Positions 10,206 through 20,094 are shown, numbered from the stretch's first letter. The stretch is 64,000 nucleotides of DNA from Leptospira harrisiae (GCF_002811945.1 NZ_NPDX01000001.1:124001-188000), one strand, 5' to 3'. The notes: a model not told the origin generated them from the sequence alone. Translations and numbers: made by a program.

Positions 10206-10250
10206 CAGGATATTCATTTTCCGGCGATACATATATTGGGGAAAGGCTAC

Positions 10251-10314
10251 TTACCACGGATGGTTGAGGAACCTTAAAAACAAATACCCCGGAAACCGGA
10301 AAGCACGGAGGCTT
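10251..10314 (+). promoter_or_regulatory. Possible structured 5' leader covering the ribosome-binding site
   Basis: Three small hairpins can be drawn: ACCA-CGGA-TGGT (10253-10264), CCGG-AAA-CCGG (10289-10299) and AAGC-ACGGAG-GCTT (10301-10314). The last one hides the GGAGG ribosome-binding site (10307-10311) of the 70-residue gene. The motif CACGGA occurs in the first and last. This suggests translational control, but I cannot match it to a known riboswitch. Confidence 0.3.
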
Positions 10315-10316
10315 GT

Positions 10317-10529
10317 ATGGATTTCTATCCCGATATGAATTTGGAGTTTAAAAGCTCCTTTGTGAAGACCAACCAGTTTTTAGCCAACACACAAGACGAA
10401 ACCCTTCTCCCACAAATGGGACTTGCGGCTCGTAATCTACTCAATCTCGAACAAATGACCAAACTCCACGAAATTCGCAAACGCCATTTGAAAAAAGGAC
10501 ACCAACGCGAAGGATTCCACTGGGATTAA
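10317..10529 (+). CDS. Small conserved hypothetical protein
   Basis: 70 residues, charged, no signal peptide or membrane segment, with a predicted helical C-terminal half (LLNLEQMTKLHEIRKRHLKK) and a final GFHWD. A strong ribosome-binding site, GGAGG, lies 5 bp before the ATG, and codon use matches the neighbours, so I regard it as real. It sits alone between a divergent small gene and the acyl-CoA synthetase promoter. I do not recognise its family. Confidence 0.7.
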   Translation: MDFYPDMNLEFKSSFVKTNQFLANTQDETLLPQMGLAARNLLNLEQMTKLHEIRKRHLKKGHQREGFHWD

Positions 10530-10543
10530 TGCCTAAATTTCTC

Positions 10544-10571
10544 TTGACCATCTGAAAGTAGGGCCTATCAT
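10544..10571 (+). promoter_or_regulatory. Sigma-70-type promoter of the acyl-CoA synthetase gene
   Basis: TTGACC (10544-10549) and TATCAT (10566-10571) are separated by 16 bp, close to consensus. Transcription would start near 10578, about 19 bp before the ATG at 10597, leaving room for the GGAGA ribosome-binding site. Confidence 0.6.
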
Positions 10572-10596
10572 AAAGACCGCTTTTAGATGGAGAGAT

Positions 10597-12645
10597 ATGG
10601 CAAATAACCTAGCAGAAGTTTATAAGGAATCCGCAGAAAAATTCGGTCCAAGACCCGCATTCTGGTATAAGAATGCCCAAAAGGATTACCAAGCCCTCAC
10701 TTACAAGGAACTTTACGAAGACGGACTCGCACTTGCGGAAGCCCTCATTGAATTAGGAGTTAAGGCAAGAGAACACGTCGGAGTTCTCGCTGACAACCGT
10801 ATGGAATGGATCATCGCCGATTGTGCGGTGTTAACTGCTGGCGCTGCCAACGTTCCTCGGGGATCTGATATTACTGATTCTGAAATTGTTTATATTTTGA
10901 ATCATTCTGAAGCGAAAGTGATTTTCGTGGAAAATGACAAAGTGTACGAAAAATATAAAAATAACAAATCCCAAGTGAAGTCGGTAAAAACTGTCATCAT
11001 TATGGATAAAGAAACCAAACTGAAATCAGGTGCTGGTATCCTACATTTTTATGATCTTCTTGAACAAGGAAGAGATTTGCGTGCCAAAGGGAAACGCGAA
11101 GCAGAAAAACGAATGGCCGGAATCAAACCGGACGATTTGTACACTCTCATATACACTTCAGGAACTACAGGGATGCCAAAAGGCGTTATGCTCATGCATT
11201 CCAATATGATCCACCAAATGCACTATGTAGTTCCTCGAGTTGCTAAGGTTTCACCTGACGATCGTATGTTGTCTATCCTTCCTGTTTGGCATATTTTTGA
11301 ACGCGTTGTGGAATACTTTGCCATCATCAATGGTGGTTCTACTTATTATACAAAAGTAACAGAACTTCGAAATGACATCCAAAAAGCTAGACCAACTTTT
11401 ATGGCATCGGCTCCACGGGTTTGGGAAAGTATTTATAACGGGATTTACACTCGTATCAATGATCCAAAACAAACTCCACCAGTCCGAAGATTTTTGTTTA
11501 AAGTAGCATACTTTTTTTCTAAACATTATCATGCTGCGGTTCGTTTCCTAAAAGGTTGGGAAGTGGATTACGAAGGAAGAAACATCATTCAATCCTTGGG
11601 ATTGTCGATTCTTTCCATCATTAAATTGTTGTTAACTGGTCCATACACAGTAACAATTCTTTCTTTAGTGGCCGCGCAGTTTGGATTGCCAGAAGGAAGT
11701 CCTTTCAAAACTCCCTTGTATGTAGTGGCTGGTCTCGGGCTTATTTTTAACTACCTCACTCTCGATCGTATTGTTCTCTCCAAAATTCGCCAGGCAACGG
11801 GTGGACATTTGCGTGCGACCCTCTCTGGTGGTGGTGCCCTCCAAAAACACGTAGATGCCTTTTTTATGGATATTGGGATTACAGTGCTCGAAGGTTACGG
11901 TATGACAGAAACGGGACCTGTAATTTCCGCACGAACCTTTGATCGTCCGATTATGGGTTCTGTGGGTGATATTGTTCCACTCAGCCAGGTACAAATTCGT
12001 GATGATGCAGGAAATGTTCTTTGTCATATCGACGATAAAAAAAATATCATCTTTGGTAAGTTAGGTGTGAAAGGTGTGGTTCATCTCAAAGGGCCTCAGG
12101 TAATGAAAGGATATTATAAAAATCCCGAAACTACCAAAAAGACCATCGTGGACAATTGGATGAATACCGGTGACATCGGTATGATCAACTTCAAAAAAAC
12201 ACTGACTCTGACTGGTCGTGCCAAAGATACAATTGTACTTCTTGGTGGAGAAAACGTAGAGCCTGTTCCTATCGAAAACAAAATTGATGAATCAGCTTAC
12301 ATCAAACAGTCGATGATTGTGGGCCAAGACCAAAAAGTTCTAGGTGCCATCATTGTTCCTGACTTTGATGCACTCATCCCTTGGGCAGAAGAAAATGGAA
12401 TTTCAGAAAAAAATCCTGAAAAACTAATCACCAATCCAAAGGTTGTGGATTTTTACAAAAAGGAAGTTCGCAATTTTAACAGTGTTAAAACGGGATTCAA
12501 AAACTTCGAACAAGTACAGTATGTAACACTCATTACAAAACCTTTTGAGGTTGGGGATGAACTGACTAACTTAATGAAGATGAAACGACACGTAATTACA
12601 GAAAAATACAAAGACAGAATTTTGGAACTCTACAAAAACAGTTAA
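10597..12645 (+). CDS. Long-chain fatty acid-CoA ligase (AMP-binding family)
   Basis: 682 residues. It activates a fatty acid to its acyl-CoA through an acyl-adenylate. The P-loop-like motif [13 protein letters not shown] is at about residue 186, the adenine-binding motif [12 protein letters not shown] at about 433, and the hinge/lysine region at MNTGDIG to [17 protein letters not shown] (about 520-555). An insert at about residues 325-395 is strongly hydrophobic ([13 protein letters not shown] and [15 protein letters not shown]), suggesting membrane association. Length fits the FadD15/ACSL-like group. A clear promoter precedes it, and the crotonase gene starts 1 bp after its stop, so the two probably act together in fatty-acid use. 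Confidence 0.92.
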   Translation: MANNLAEVYKESAEKFGPRPAFWYKNAQKDYQALTYKELYEDGLALAEALIELGVKAREHVGVLADNRMEWIIADCAVLTAGAANVPRGSDITDSEIVYILNHSEAKVIFVENDKVYEKYKNNKSQVKSVKTVIIMDKETKLKSGAGILHFYDLLEQGRDLRAKGKREAEKRMAGIKPDDLYTLIYTSGTTGMPKGVMLMHSNMIHQMHYVVPRVAKVSPDDRMLSILPVWHIFERVVEYFAIINGGSTYYTKVTELRNDIQKARPTFMASAPRVWESIYNGIYTRINDPKQTPPVRRFLFKVAYFFSKHYHAAVRFLKGWEVDYEGRNIIQSLGLSILSIIKLLLTGPYTVTILSLVAAQFGLPEGSPFKTPLYVVAGLGLIFNYLTLDRIVLSKIRQATGGHLRATLSGGGALQKHVDAFFMDIGITVLEGYGMTETGPVISARTFDRPIMGSVGDIVPLSQVQIRDDAGNVLCHIDDKKNIIFGKLGVKGVVHLKGPQVMKGYYKNPETTKKTIVDNWMNTGDIGMINFKKTLTLTGRAKDTIVLLGGENVEPVPIENKIDESAYIKQSMIVGQDQKVLGAIIVPDFDALIPWAEENGISEKNPEKLITNPKVVDFYKKEVRNFNSVKTGFKNFEQVQYVTLITKPFEVGDELTNLMKMKRHVITEKYKDRILELYKNS

Positions 12646-12646
12646 T

Positions 12647-13423
12647 ATGACTCCTTTTGCAGAGATCTTTCATGGAGACCGCATCTTAGAAATTAAGATG
12701 CAGTCCAATGAAAAGAATACTTTCGATTTCGAAGCTTTTGTATTATTCGAACAAATCTTAAACAAACACGCAAACAATCCAAATTTGCGTGTTTTGCTTT
12801 TTACATCCGCACAAACACAGTTTTTTTCTAATGGGATTGAACCCACTCTCATGTATGGAAAAACAGAATCGGATGTCAGAAAATCCGTAGAACAATTGTT
12901 AAGAACAGCCCAAACCTATTTTCAATTTCCAGTTCCTACAATTGCGGTAGTGAATGGGCATTGTATGGCAGCGGGTGCAGTATTTGCCTTGTTTTCAGAT
13001 TATCGGTATATGGTGGACAAAGGGGCAAGGATCGGTTTTTCCGAAGCCATTGTTGGTCTAAACTTTCCATCCATTCCAACCATTGTTTTACAAGACTTGG
13101 TGGGTGTAAAAGTCACTCGTGACCTTCTTTACTCGGGGAAACAAATCAAAGGTCCTGAAGCCAAAGAAATCGGACTTGTGGATGAATTATTCAGCGCCGA
13201 AACATTGTTTGGTGAATCATTAAAATTTGCCGAATCCCTTTCCAAACTCACAAACAATTCTAGCCGAGGAATGAAAACTGCCTTACGTGAACCGTATCGA
13301 AAAAAGATGGAATCCTTATTCCAAATCGATGCTGATCTTTTCACGAAAGTCATTTTATCACACGATGGGCAGGAAGGCTTTTTATCATTAATTGAGAAAC
13401 GTAGACCTAAGTTCATTACTTGA
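12647..13423 (+). CDS. Enoyl-CoA hydratase/isomerase family protein (crotonase fold)
   Basis: 258 residues, full length for the crotonase superfamily. The oxyanion-hole segment (VPTIAVVNGHCMAAGAVFAL, about residues 100-120) and the following FSDYRYMVDKGARIGFSEA are typical. The position of the first catalytic Glu of enoyl-CoA hydratase is not filled in the usual way (GLNFPSIPTIVLQDL), so isomerase or another crotonase reaction is possible. It directly follows the acyl-CoA ligase gene, which points to beta-oxidation of fatty acids. There is no fused dehydrogenase domain. Confidence 0.85.
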   Translation: MTPFAEIFHGDRILEIKMQSNEKNTFDFEAFVLFEQILNKHANNPNLRVLLFTSAQTQFFSNGIEPTLMYGKTESDVRKSVEQLLRTAQTYFQFPVPTIAVVNGHCMAAGAVFALFSDYRYMVDKGARIGFSEAIVGLNFPSIPTIVLQDLVGVKVTRDLLYSGKQIKGPEAKEIGLVDELFSAETLFGESLKFAESLSKLTNNSSRGMKTALREPYRKKMESLFQIDADLFTKVILSHDGQEGFLSLIEKRRPKFIT

Positions 13424-13552
13424 ATTTAGGTTTCTACTTTGTTTGATTCCTTCAACATTTTGAGTAAAATTCTATGCTCGACATAGGTTTCATAAATCTA
13501 CCCCATTGACTCTGCCATCACTTTAAAAAAGTCTAACAGTTAGGAGTTATTT

Positions 13553-13891
13553 ATGGCAGAAAATCATTATTACAATGCAAAAGATCTAGGAAAATTTGGA
13601 GAAATAGGAAGAACCAATCCTGCTCTAGCAGATAAATTTTTTGGTTATTACAATGCTGTGATGGCGGAAGGGGCACTTACAGAAAGAGAAAAAGCTCTCA
13701 TCGCTCTAGCTGTTTCTCATGCTTTAAAATGTCCTTATTGTATTGATGCCTATACATCCACATCTCTTCAAAAAGGTGCCAACGAAGCACAAATGAACGA
13801 AGCAGTTCATGTTGCTGCGGCAATGGCTGCTGGAATCAATTTGGTTCATAGTGTCCAAATGCAGAATAAAATAGACGAACTTTCTTTTTAG
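13553..13891 (+). CDS. AhpD/carboxymuconolactone-decarboxylase-like protein of the arsenosugar type
   Basis: 112 residues with the AhpD-like active motif ALKCPYCIDAYTS (CxxC, about residues 62-65) and a conserved helical core. Its length, the N-terminal HYYNAKDLGKFGEI and its position 2 bp before arsS match the 'arsenosugar biosynthesis-associated peroxidase-like' family. The role in the pathway is not established; AhpD-fold proteins act as thiol-dependent peroxidases or reductases. A ribosome-binding site (TTAGGAG) precedes the ATG. The family assignment rests on sequence and on the neighbouring gene together. Confidence 0.85.
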   Translation: MAENHYYNAKDLGKFGEIGRTNPALADKFFGYYNAVMAEGALTEREKALIALAVSHALKCPYCIDAYTSTSLQKGANEAQMNEAVHVAAAMAAGINLVHSVQMQNKIDELSF

Positions 13892-13893
13892 TT

Positions 13894-14868
13894 ATGGAAA
13901 CGAAGGAACAGCTTTCCACCTTACAATCATTTAGTGGTAAAAAATTTTCCGATTCTGTAGGCCATTCTATACATGCTAGGTCTCTAAAGATTTTTCAAAT
14001 CAATGTGGGCAAGTGGTGTAATCAGGCTTGTCGGCATTGCCATGTAGATGCGTCTCCCATCCGAACCGAGATGATGGATAAAGCTACAGTCGAATTGTGT
14101 TTGGAAATCATCGAAAAAACCCCGGGCATTGAAACTGTAGATATCACTGGTGGCGCCCCAGAAGGAAATCCGCATTTTAAGGATTTGGTTTTAGGTGCGA
14201 AAAAACTGGGGAAACGAGTGATGGATCGTTGTAACTTAACCATCCTTGAAGAACCAGGATTTGATTGGTTGTATGAATTTTTAGCATCCAACCAGGTGGA
14301 AATTGTATCCTCATTACCTTCGTTTATTGAAAGTACGACGGACAACCAAAGAGGAAAAGGGGTTTATCAAAAGTCCATTACCGCATTAAAGAAGTTAAAC
14401 GCTCTTGGTTATGGAACCAAACTTCCTTTAAATTTAGTTTATAATCCTAACGGATTATTTTTAGGTTCAGGACAATCTGTTTTAGAAAGAGAATACAAAG
14501 AAACTTTGGAAAAAAAATACGAAATCGTATTCAACCAATTGTTTTGTATCAACAACCTTCCGATCAGCCGATTTTTGGGTGCACTGGTTCGGGGTGGTAA
14601 GTTTGAAATGTATATGGAAACTCTGGCCAATGCCTACAATCCTGCAACTGTAGAAGGTCTTATGTGTTTGGACCAAATATCAGTAGGTTATGATGGTTCT
14701 GTGTATGATTGTGACTTCAATCAAATGTTGGATTTGAAATCACAAAACGTAAAACATATAAAGGATTTCGATTTGCAATCTTTCCTTGGCCGAGATATCG
14801 TAGTAGCAAATCATTGTTATGGATGTACTGCAGGTGCGGGATCCAGTTGTGGTGGGGAGATTGTTTAG
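13894..14868 (+). CDS. arsS: Arsenosugar biosynthesis radical SAM protein ArsS
   Basis: 324 residues. The radical-SAM cluster motif is CNQACRHCHVDASP (about residues 47-60), followed by DITGGAPEGNP. The C-terminal cysteine-rich end, CYGCTAGAGSSCGGEIV, is a hallmark of ArsS. ArsS is thought to transfer the 5'-deoxyadenosyl group of SAM to dimethylated arsenic to make an arsenosugar precursor. Some homologues are selenoproteins; here I see no in-frame TGA, and Cys is encoded at the conserved sites. It follows the AhpD-like gene by 2 bp and is followed without a gap by the methionine aminopeptidase gene. No arsenite methyltransferase is in view. Confidence 0.88.
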   Translation: METKEQLSTLQSFSGKKFSDSVGHSIHARSLKIFQINVGKWCNQACRHCHVDASPIRTEMMDKATVELCLEIIEKTPGIETVDITGGAPEGNPHFKDLVLGAKKLGKRVMDRCNLTILEEPGFDWLYEFLASNQVEIVSSLPSFIESTTDNQRGKGVYQKSITALKKLNALGYGTKLPLNLVYNPNGLFLGSGQSVLEREYKETLEKKYEIVFNQLFCINNLPISRFLGALVRGGKFEMYMETLANAYNPATVEGLMCLDQISVGYDGSVYDCDFNQMLDLKSQNVKHIKDFDLQSFLGRDIVVANHCYGCTAGAGSSCGGEIV

Positions 14869-15624
14869 ATGTCGATTCAAAATGAAAAAGACCTTCAAGG
14901 GATTTTAAAAGCAGGGAAGTTTGTTTCAAAAGTTCGTGAACTTTTGAAACTTCTAGCCAAACCGGGAGTGTCGACTTTAGAACTAGACAATGCTGCTAAA
15001 GAGGAATTTGAAAAAGCGGGAGCATTTTCGGCACCCAAGTTCGATTACAAATTCCCAGGTTATACTTGCATCAGTACCAATTTTGAAATCGCACATGGAA
15101 TTCCGAAAAAGGAAACCATCCTAAAGGATGGAGATTTGATCAACATAGATGTTTCTGCGAAACTAGATGGTTATTATGCCGATACAGGAATATCTTTTGT
15201 AGTCGGTACTGCCAATGAAACACTTCATAAGTTGTGTGAAACAGCTATTGAAGGAACGATGCGTGCCACAAAACAGGCGTTTACTGGAAATTATTTAAGA
15301 AACATTGGTAAGGAAATTCATTCTGCCGCAGTGGAAAATGGATTTACCGTCATTAAAAATTTAGCAGGTCACGGAACGGGAAAAAAACTCCATGAAGAAC
15401 CCCAAGTTTTGGTTTATGAAGAAAAACGTGACCATAGAAAACTCGGGAACGGCCTTGTTCTGGCAATTGAATCTTTTATTTCTACTGGAAGCCAAACTGC
15501 TTACGAAGAAGAAGATGGTTGGACATTGGTCGCAAGCAATCGTCGCGGGGAACTCAGCTATGTAGCACAATGCGAACATACTGTCATTGTCCAAAACGGT
15601 CGACCCATCATTACTACACTATAA
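14869..15624 (+). CDS. map: Type I methionine aminopeptidase
   Basis: 251 residues, the length of bacterial MetAP-I without an extra zinc finger. All metal ligands and catalytic residues can be seen: AHGIP (His), NIDVSAKLDGYYADTG (two Asp), GHGTGKKLHEEP (His), AIESFI (Glu) and CEHTVIV (Glu). It removes the initiator Met from nascent proteins. Its ATG touches the arsS stop codon, so it is probably read from the same transcript. Genomes of this type often hold a second map near the ribosomal operon, so this may not be the only copy. Confidence 0.92.
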   Translation: MSIQNEKDLQGILKAGKFVSKVRELLKLLAKPGVSTLELDNAAKEEFEKAGAFSAPKFDYKFPGYTCISTNFEIAHGIPKKETILKDGDLINIDVSAKLDGYYADTGISFVVGTANETLHKLCETAIEGTMRATKQAFTGNYLRNIGKEIHSAAVENGFTVIKNLAGHGTGKKLHEEPQVLVYEEKRDHRKLGNGLVLAIESFISTGSQTAYEEEDGWTLVASNRRGELSYVAQCEHTVIVQNGRPIITTL

Positions 15625-15629
15625 ATTCA

Positions 15630-16421
15630 ATGTCCTTGGAAATCATCGAGTCTGGATCTTCTCCTGAAGAGGCCAGGGGGATACTTGTCATTTGGCCAAG
15701 TACGGGTGGCAATGCGAGATCGTTTCGGATTCGCGATAGTGAACTGGAAGCACTTGGACTTAGGCTCATTCGGTTCAATCCTCCTTCTCATGGAAATTCA
15801 AAAGGAATCTACGACCCAAAATCCGCAATATCCTTGTTAGATGTTTATCTTAAAGAACGAGGTTATACAAACAAAGAATTATATGGGATTGGGCATAGTG
15901 GGGGAGGGGCAGCCCTGATAATGTATGCAAAAGCAGTACCCTTTCAAAAATTGTTTTTACTTTCTCCCATTTTGGATAGTGTCCTCAGCCTTCGGTATTT
16001 ATATGAATCAGGTTCGATTGAAGAGTTTAGTCGTCTCCTTTTGATACCAGGAAGTTCTGATGAAGAAAAACCCAACAAACAGATATTAGAGACACTCTCG
16101 AACCCTCAGTGGTTAGAGGATGGAAATGTTGGTCATCTGGATGTTCCCGTCCAAAACTCTAGGATCCGCTTAGATGATTTATCTCTGTTTTTAAAAAATC
16201 TTTTTTTACCTGGGTTTTTCGTCGATACCTCCGTGATTCAAAAAAGAACCAATTACACAATCTTTCTTCCAAAAGTAGATAAGTGGTTTCCTAAAGAATA
16301 CACCATCAGTTTTGCAAAAGAGAACGGACTGAACTGTATCGAAATTCCAGAAGCACCTGACCATTTTTTTTCCTCTTCTTGGCTTACGGTTTGGAAACAG
16401 ATCGAAAAGATTGGATTTTAA
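15630..16421 (+). CDS. Alpha/beta-hydrolase family protein
   Basis: 263 residues from ATG 15630, 5 bp after the map stop; the longer open frame upstream overlaps map and is not coding. The nucleophile elbow is GIGHSGGGAALIMYA (Ser at about residue 94) and a His near the C-terminus lies in APDHFFSSSW; an N-terminal IWPSTGGNARSF resembles the oxyanion-hole loop. The Asp is not obvious. It is predicted to be soluble and cytoplasmic. The substrate is unknown; esterase, lipase and thioesterase are all possible. Confidence 0.78.
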   Translation: MSLEIIESGSSPEEARGILVIWPSTGGNARSFRIRDSELEALGLRLIRFNPPSHGNSKGIYDPKSAISLLDVYLKERGYTNKELYGIGHSGGGAALIMYAKAVPFQKLFLLSPILDSVLSLRYLYESGSIEEFSRLLLIPGSSDEEKPNKQILETLSNPQWLEDGNVGHLDVPVQNSRIRLDDLSLFLKNLFLPGFFVDTSVIQKRTNYTIFLPKVDKWFPKEYTISFAKENGLNCIEIPEAPDHFFSSSWLTVWKQIEKIGF

Positions 16422-16546
16422 AAGAAAGCATTCAGATCCAACCAAGAATTTCATTTAAATAGTTTACAAATGAATTAGAGTCATTTAGAATCTCCATCCG
16501 TATCTTCTGAACACATTCCAATTGGTTCAGATACAAAGGAGGAATT

Positions 16547-16951
16547 GTGGAAACCATTTATCTTACACTCATCGGATTTACACTTTGGGCATTGGGGCTT
16601 GGAGTATTTTTAACTTCTTACAGAAGCGTACAAGTGTTACTTGGTAAAAAGAAATCGAATGAATTCCCTGCGGGGATCCAACATGGTTCCAATTTTAATT
16701 GGAGACTCAACCGAGCTCACCTTAATTGTTTAGAAAACCTTCCCTTATTTGTGGCAGTGGTTTTTTTAACTGCTAACTTAGGTATGATCGATAGTTTTGT
16801 AAACCAGGCAGGTCTTGTGATTTTAGGAGCAAGGGTTTTGCAATCCCTCACTCATCTTACTTCTACGAGTGTTCTAGCAGTTAACATTCGGTTTACATTT
16901 TACATGACCCAAGTAATCACCTATATTGTACTGCTGGTTCGCCTTGTTTAG
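16547..16951 (+). CDS. MAPEG-family small membrane protein
   Basis: 134 residues with four predicted helices, starting at GTG 16547 after a strong AAAGGAGG ribosome-binding site (16535-16542). The MAPEG motif appears as [19 protein letters not shown], matching the R-x-x-N/H-x-x-E-N-L-P-L-F pattern of the family, which includes microsomal glutathione S-transferase-like proteins. The bacterial role is unclear. It converges on gpsA and the two stop codons overlap by 4 bp. Confidence 0.8.
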   Translation: METIYLTLIGFTLWALGLGVFLTSYRSVQVLLGKKKSNEFPAGIQHGSNFNWRLNRAHLNCLENLPLFVAVVFLTANLGMIDSFVNQAGLVILGARVLQSLTHLTSTSVLAVNIRFTFYMTQVITYIVLLVRLV

Positions 16952-17949
16952 ACACCTTCCCGTTTTAAATCACGGCTCATCAGAGCCTTGACCACTTCTT
17001 TCGGATCTTTATCCTCATATAACATTCGATAGACTTCTTGGGTGATGGCCATCTCCACACCCAATTTGTCAGATAGATTTTTTGCAGAGAGAGTAGTTTT
17101 GACACCTTCTGCTACTTCGTTCATAGAAGCTAAAATCTCGTTTAGTTTTTCTCCCTGACCAAGACGAAAACCAACCGTTCTATTCCTGGATCCTTCCCCA
17201 CAACAAGTAAGGACCAAATCTCCCATTCCTGATGGTCCAAGGAAAGTCATGGGATCAGCACCCATTTTGATTCCCATTCTTGTGATCTCGTTTAACCCGC
17301 GTGTGATGAGAGCTGCTCTTGTGTTTTGACCAAACCCGAGTCCATCGGCAACTCCCGCGGCAATGGCGATTACGTTTTTTAAGGCGCCACCCACTTCGAC
17401 CCCAACCACATCCGGAGTCCAATAGGTTCGGAAGTATGTAAAACTAAAGATCTCTTGCACTCGTTTGGCGGTGGCTTCATTTTTGGAAGCGATGGAAACA
17501 ATGGTTGGTACTCGTTTTACCATTTCTTTGGCAAAACTGGGGCCTGAAAGATAAGAGAGTTGTGAATGGTATTGTCCAGGTAGTTCGGATTCAAAAATTT
17601 CAGATACAAGCCTGAGGCTTTCGTTTTCAATCCCCTTAGAAGCGGAAACGATTGGCACTTTCGGTGGAATATGATCCTTAATTTCCTTTAAAATTCCCGA
17701 AAGCGCATGGCTTGGAGGAGCCGAAACAATCATCTCTTTGTCTTTGACAACGTGGACAAGATTGGTATCTGCCTTTAATTTCTCCGGAAGCACCAAATCG
17801 GGCATATGTTTGGTATTCATATGGTTTTCATTGATGGATCTTGCTTGATCCTCGCTTCTTGTCCAAAGGGTCACGTTGTAACCCTTGTCCGCTAAAATAC
17901 TACCTAGTGCAGTGCCAAAACTTCCGGAGCCAATGATACCAATCTTCAT
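16948..17949 (-). CDS. gpsA: Glycerol-3-phosphate dehydrogenase [NAD(P)+]
   Basis: 333 residues. It reduces dihydroxyacetone phosphate to sn-glycerol 3-phosphate for phospholipid synthesis. The Rossmann motif [18 protein letters not shown] is at the N-terminus. The catalytic region is intact: GPSFAKEM, the Lys in [28 protein letters not shown] and [12 protein letters not shown] with [14 protein letters not shown]. It faces the MAPEG gene tail to tail. No sign of damage. Confidence 0.95.
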   Translation of the reverse strand: MKIGIIGSGSFGTALGSILADKGYNVTLWTRSEDQARSINENHMNTKHMPDLVLPEKLKADTNLVHVVKDKEMIVSAPPSHALSGILKEIKDHIPPKVPIVSASKGIENESLRLVSEIFESELPGQYHSQLSYLSGPSFAKEMVKRVPTIVSIASKNEATAKRVQEIFSFTYFRTYWTPDVVGVEVGGALKNVIAIAAGVADGLGFGQNTRAALITRGLNEITRMGIKMGADPMTFLGPSGMGDLVLTCCGEGSRNRTVGFRLGQGEKLNEILASMNEVAEGVKTTLSAKNLSDKLGVEMAITQEVYRMLYEDKDPKEVVKALMSRDLKREGV

Positions 17950-18006
17950 GAGTTCTGTATTCTAAATCTGCTTTCCAAAAAGGCAATAGAAAATAAAAAT
18001 TAAAAT

Positions 18007-18687
18007 ATGCTTTTAACGGATCTTCTCCGTTTCAATCCGCTGAATCTCTTTTTGCCACCCAAAGTGGTCCCAAAGAGTAATTATAAGGTCACCTTACTTT
18101 TGGGTAGCTTACGAAAGGTCATATCGACAGAGATCATTGCAGAGGACCCCGATTTAGAGAGTTTGGAAGTCTCTTCTGCCAAGGGTGAAGTCATACTGAC
18201 TGGAGTTTATCGAATGAGATGGCTCTGGATTGCTCGTTTTTTGAATGTCGAGTCAATTCATTATCGTGTTCGTTTGAAACCAGTGTCAGTGAAAGATAAC
18301 AAAGCACGGTTAAAGATTGTTGGATACCGAGTTTGGGACACAAAGCCCAGGCGTTTTGATTTTGTTAGGTGGTTTGGTAAGGTAGATCCTTTTCACAAAA
18401 AAAAAGTATTTGAGTCCATCTTAAATGCGGCACCCCACCTTCTTGCAATCACGGGACTCCAATGGGAAATTCTATTTGATTTGAATTATTTTTTAAATTT
18501 AGTTCCTTCTATCGCGGGAAAAATTGATATCCAATACATCATTGGCGACAACAACGAATTGTATATTTTTGTAAGATCTTCTACTATCTTAAAACCACTT
18601 GTAGATTTTTTTGGACCTGAATATTTGAAGATCGATTATATTGAAGAAGACCGAGACATTCAGATGTTACTTTGGGAAAATGAATAA
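18007..18687 (+). CDS. Conserved hypothetical protein
   Basis: 226 residues, basic, mixed alpha/beta, without signal peptide or clear membrane helix. Segments such as VSSAKGEVILTGVYRMRW and the tandem beta pattern suggest a lipid- or nucleic-acid-binding barrel, but I do not recognise the family. Its stop is immediately followed by the ATG of a metallophosphoesterase, then a zinc-ribbon protein and recG, so it heads a tight four-gene group (18007-22160). Function unknown. Confidence 0.75.
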   Translation: MLLTDLLRFNPLNLFLPPKVVPKSNYKVTLLLGSLRKVISTEIIAEDPDLESLEVSSAKGEVILTGVYRMRWLWIARFLNVESIHYRVRLKPVSVKDNKARLKIVGYRVWDTKPRRFDFVRWFGKVDPFHKKKVFESILNAAPHLLAITGLQWEILFDLNYFLNLVPSIAGKIDIQYIIGDNNELYIFVRSSTILKPLVDFFGPEYLKIDYIEEDRDIQMLLWENE

Positions 18688-19692
18688 ATGAAAATCATTT
18701 ATCTGACGGATATCCATGATGGACTTCATGGTCTAAAACGAATTCTGCAAACAACAGAAGCAGATTTGTATTTGTTTTCCGGAGATATCATTTATAAGGC
18801 ATTTTTTTCATTTGATCGTATCATCGATTTTTGTGGAGTCCAAGAAGAGTTATATTATTTGTTAACAGAAAGAAAAGACGATTCCACTCCTTTTGATTTT
18901 ACAACTCATGCCATTCGTTTTCCGGAAAAATATTCCACTGCCATTGTAGAAAAGTCGCAAAAATATCGTGATTTGTATAAACTCGCTGCTAAAACGATGA
19001 AAGAAAAATATGAAATCATCGAAAAACTAATTATCAAATATGCAAAATCGCCTGTTTATTGTTTGCCGGGAAATTATGATTTGGATTTACAATACACCGA
19101 ATTATACCAACGTGAAGTTCATAGAAAAAGTTTTGATTTTAATAACTTAAAAGTTTCTGGATATGGCGGAGCACCTATTTGGACTTCTGGAATTCCAGAA
19201 AAACTAACTGTAGTTTTCCATGAATACACTAAGAACGGAAAAAATTATAGTGAACCAGAAGACTTCTTTCGACAGGAACTTCCAGACATTTGTTGGATTC
19301 ATAATCCGGCTTATGGTTATTTTGATAACATTCCTGGTGTAGGAAAATGTGGAAGCCAAGGGATTCGTCGGTATTTGGATGATGAATCTCCTTCTCTTGT
19401 GGTTTCAGGTCATGTGCATGAAGACCAAGGAATCAAAAAAACTAGAAATACTGTTTTTATCAACCCATCCAACTTTGGCGCCGTGGATTCTTTACATGGA
19501 TTTCAAGAAGGTGGATATTATGCAGAAATTATTATGGAAGGAAAAGATGTTGTGCAGTCTAACCTTTGTCAATTGCGAGGAGAGGATTTGTTTACTCTCA
19601 TCGAAGTGGATTGTTCTGAAAAAAACTTAAAACTCATATCACAAAATCCTATTTCTACAGTAAGTTCCGAAGATTACATTCGAGGTAACTAA
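18688..19692 (+). CDS. Calcineurin-like metallophosphoesterase
   Basis: 334 residues. The metal motifs are YLTDIHDG (D-x-H), LFSGDII (GD), LPGNYDLD (GN-Y-D in place of the usual GNHD/E) and VVSGHVHEDQG (GH-x-H). An insert of about 75 residues lies between the second and third motifs. Such enzymes hydrolyse phosphomonoesters or diesters, including cyclic nucleotides; the substrate is open. The GNYD variant loses the His that acts as acid in many family members. Start and stop abut both neighbours. Confidence 0.85.
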   Translation: MKIIYLTDIHDGLHGLKRILQTTEADLYLFSGDIIYKAFFSFDRIIDFCGVQEELYYLLTERKDDSTPFDFTTHAIRFPEKYSTAIVEKSQKYRDLYKLAAKTMKEKYEIIEKLIIKYAKSPVYCLPGNYDLDLQYTELYQREVHRKSFDFNNLKVSGYGGAPIWTSGIPEKLTVVFHEYTKNGKNYSEPEDFFRQELPDICWIHNPAYGYFDNIPGVGKCGSQGIRRYLDDESPSLVVSGHVHEDQGIKKTRNTVFINPSNFGAVDSLHGFQEGGYYAEIIMEGKDVVQSNLCQLRGEDLFTLIEVDCSEKNLKLISQNPISTVSSEDYIRGN

Positions 19693-20094
19693 ATGGTCAC
19701 CTTCCTTACGATCAGCGGTGTCCTATTCACAGTGGCATTTTTTTTGTATGCCCTTTCTGCTGTTGACAACCAAAGTTTAGACAAAAAAGAAAAGGAACGC
19801 CTTGCCAAAGAAGGAAATCTGCGTGTGGGTGATCCTAGAAAAGTTTATGGAAAGGAAAAAGATCCAAATCTTCCGAGACTTCGCCTATGTCCTGTTTGTG
19901 GGACAGTTTTAAACAAAAATGAATTTTTATACGCTGCCATTTCTGCTTATACAAACAGTGAAGGGAAAAAACAGGCACAAATATATGGATGTAAATACTG
20001 TTATTTAATTTTGGATTCAGAAAAAAAGACCACAGATTCATCCTCCGAATCAGATAATGGGTTTGGACCACCAAAACCTACGGATGAACTATGA
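19693..20094 (+). CDS. Membrane-anchored zinc-ribbon protein of unknown function
   Basis: 133 residues. One N-terminal helix (about residues 3-20) anchors it, followed by a charged linker and two CxxC knuckles (CPVCG at about residue 72, CKYC at about 101) that would bind one zinc. The tail is Ser/Asp/Glu-rich. The stop overlaps the recG start by 4 bp. I do not know a function. Confidence 0.75.
   Translation: MVTFLTISGVLFTVAFFLYALSAVDNQSLDKKEKERLAKEGNLRVGDPRKVYGKEKDPNLPRLRLCPVCGTVLNKNEFLYAAISAYTNSEGKKQAQIYGCKYCYLILDSEKKTTDSSSESDNGFGPPKPTDEL

Noticed and set aside
10251..10314. Mini-ykkC (guanidine-II) riboswitch
   Set aside because: Two hairpins with ACGG in the loops are suggestive, but the loops are not clean ACGR tetraloops and the stems are too short.
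13894..14868. ArsS as a selenoprotein
   Set aside because: Selenocysteine forms exist, but no in-frame TGA occurs and Cys codons are at the conserved sites.
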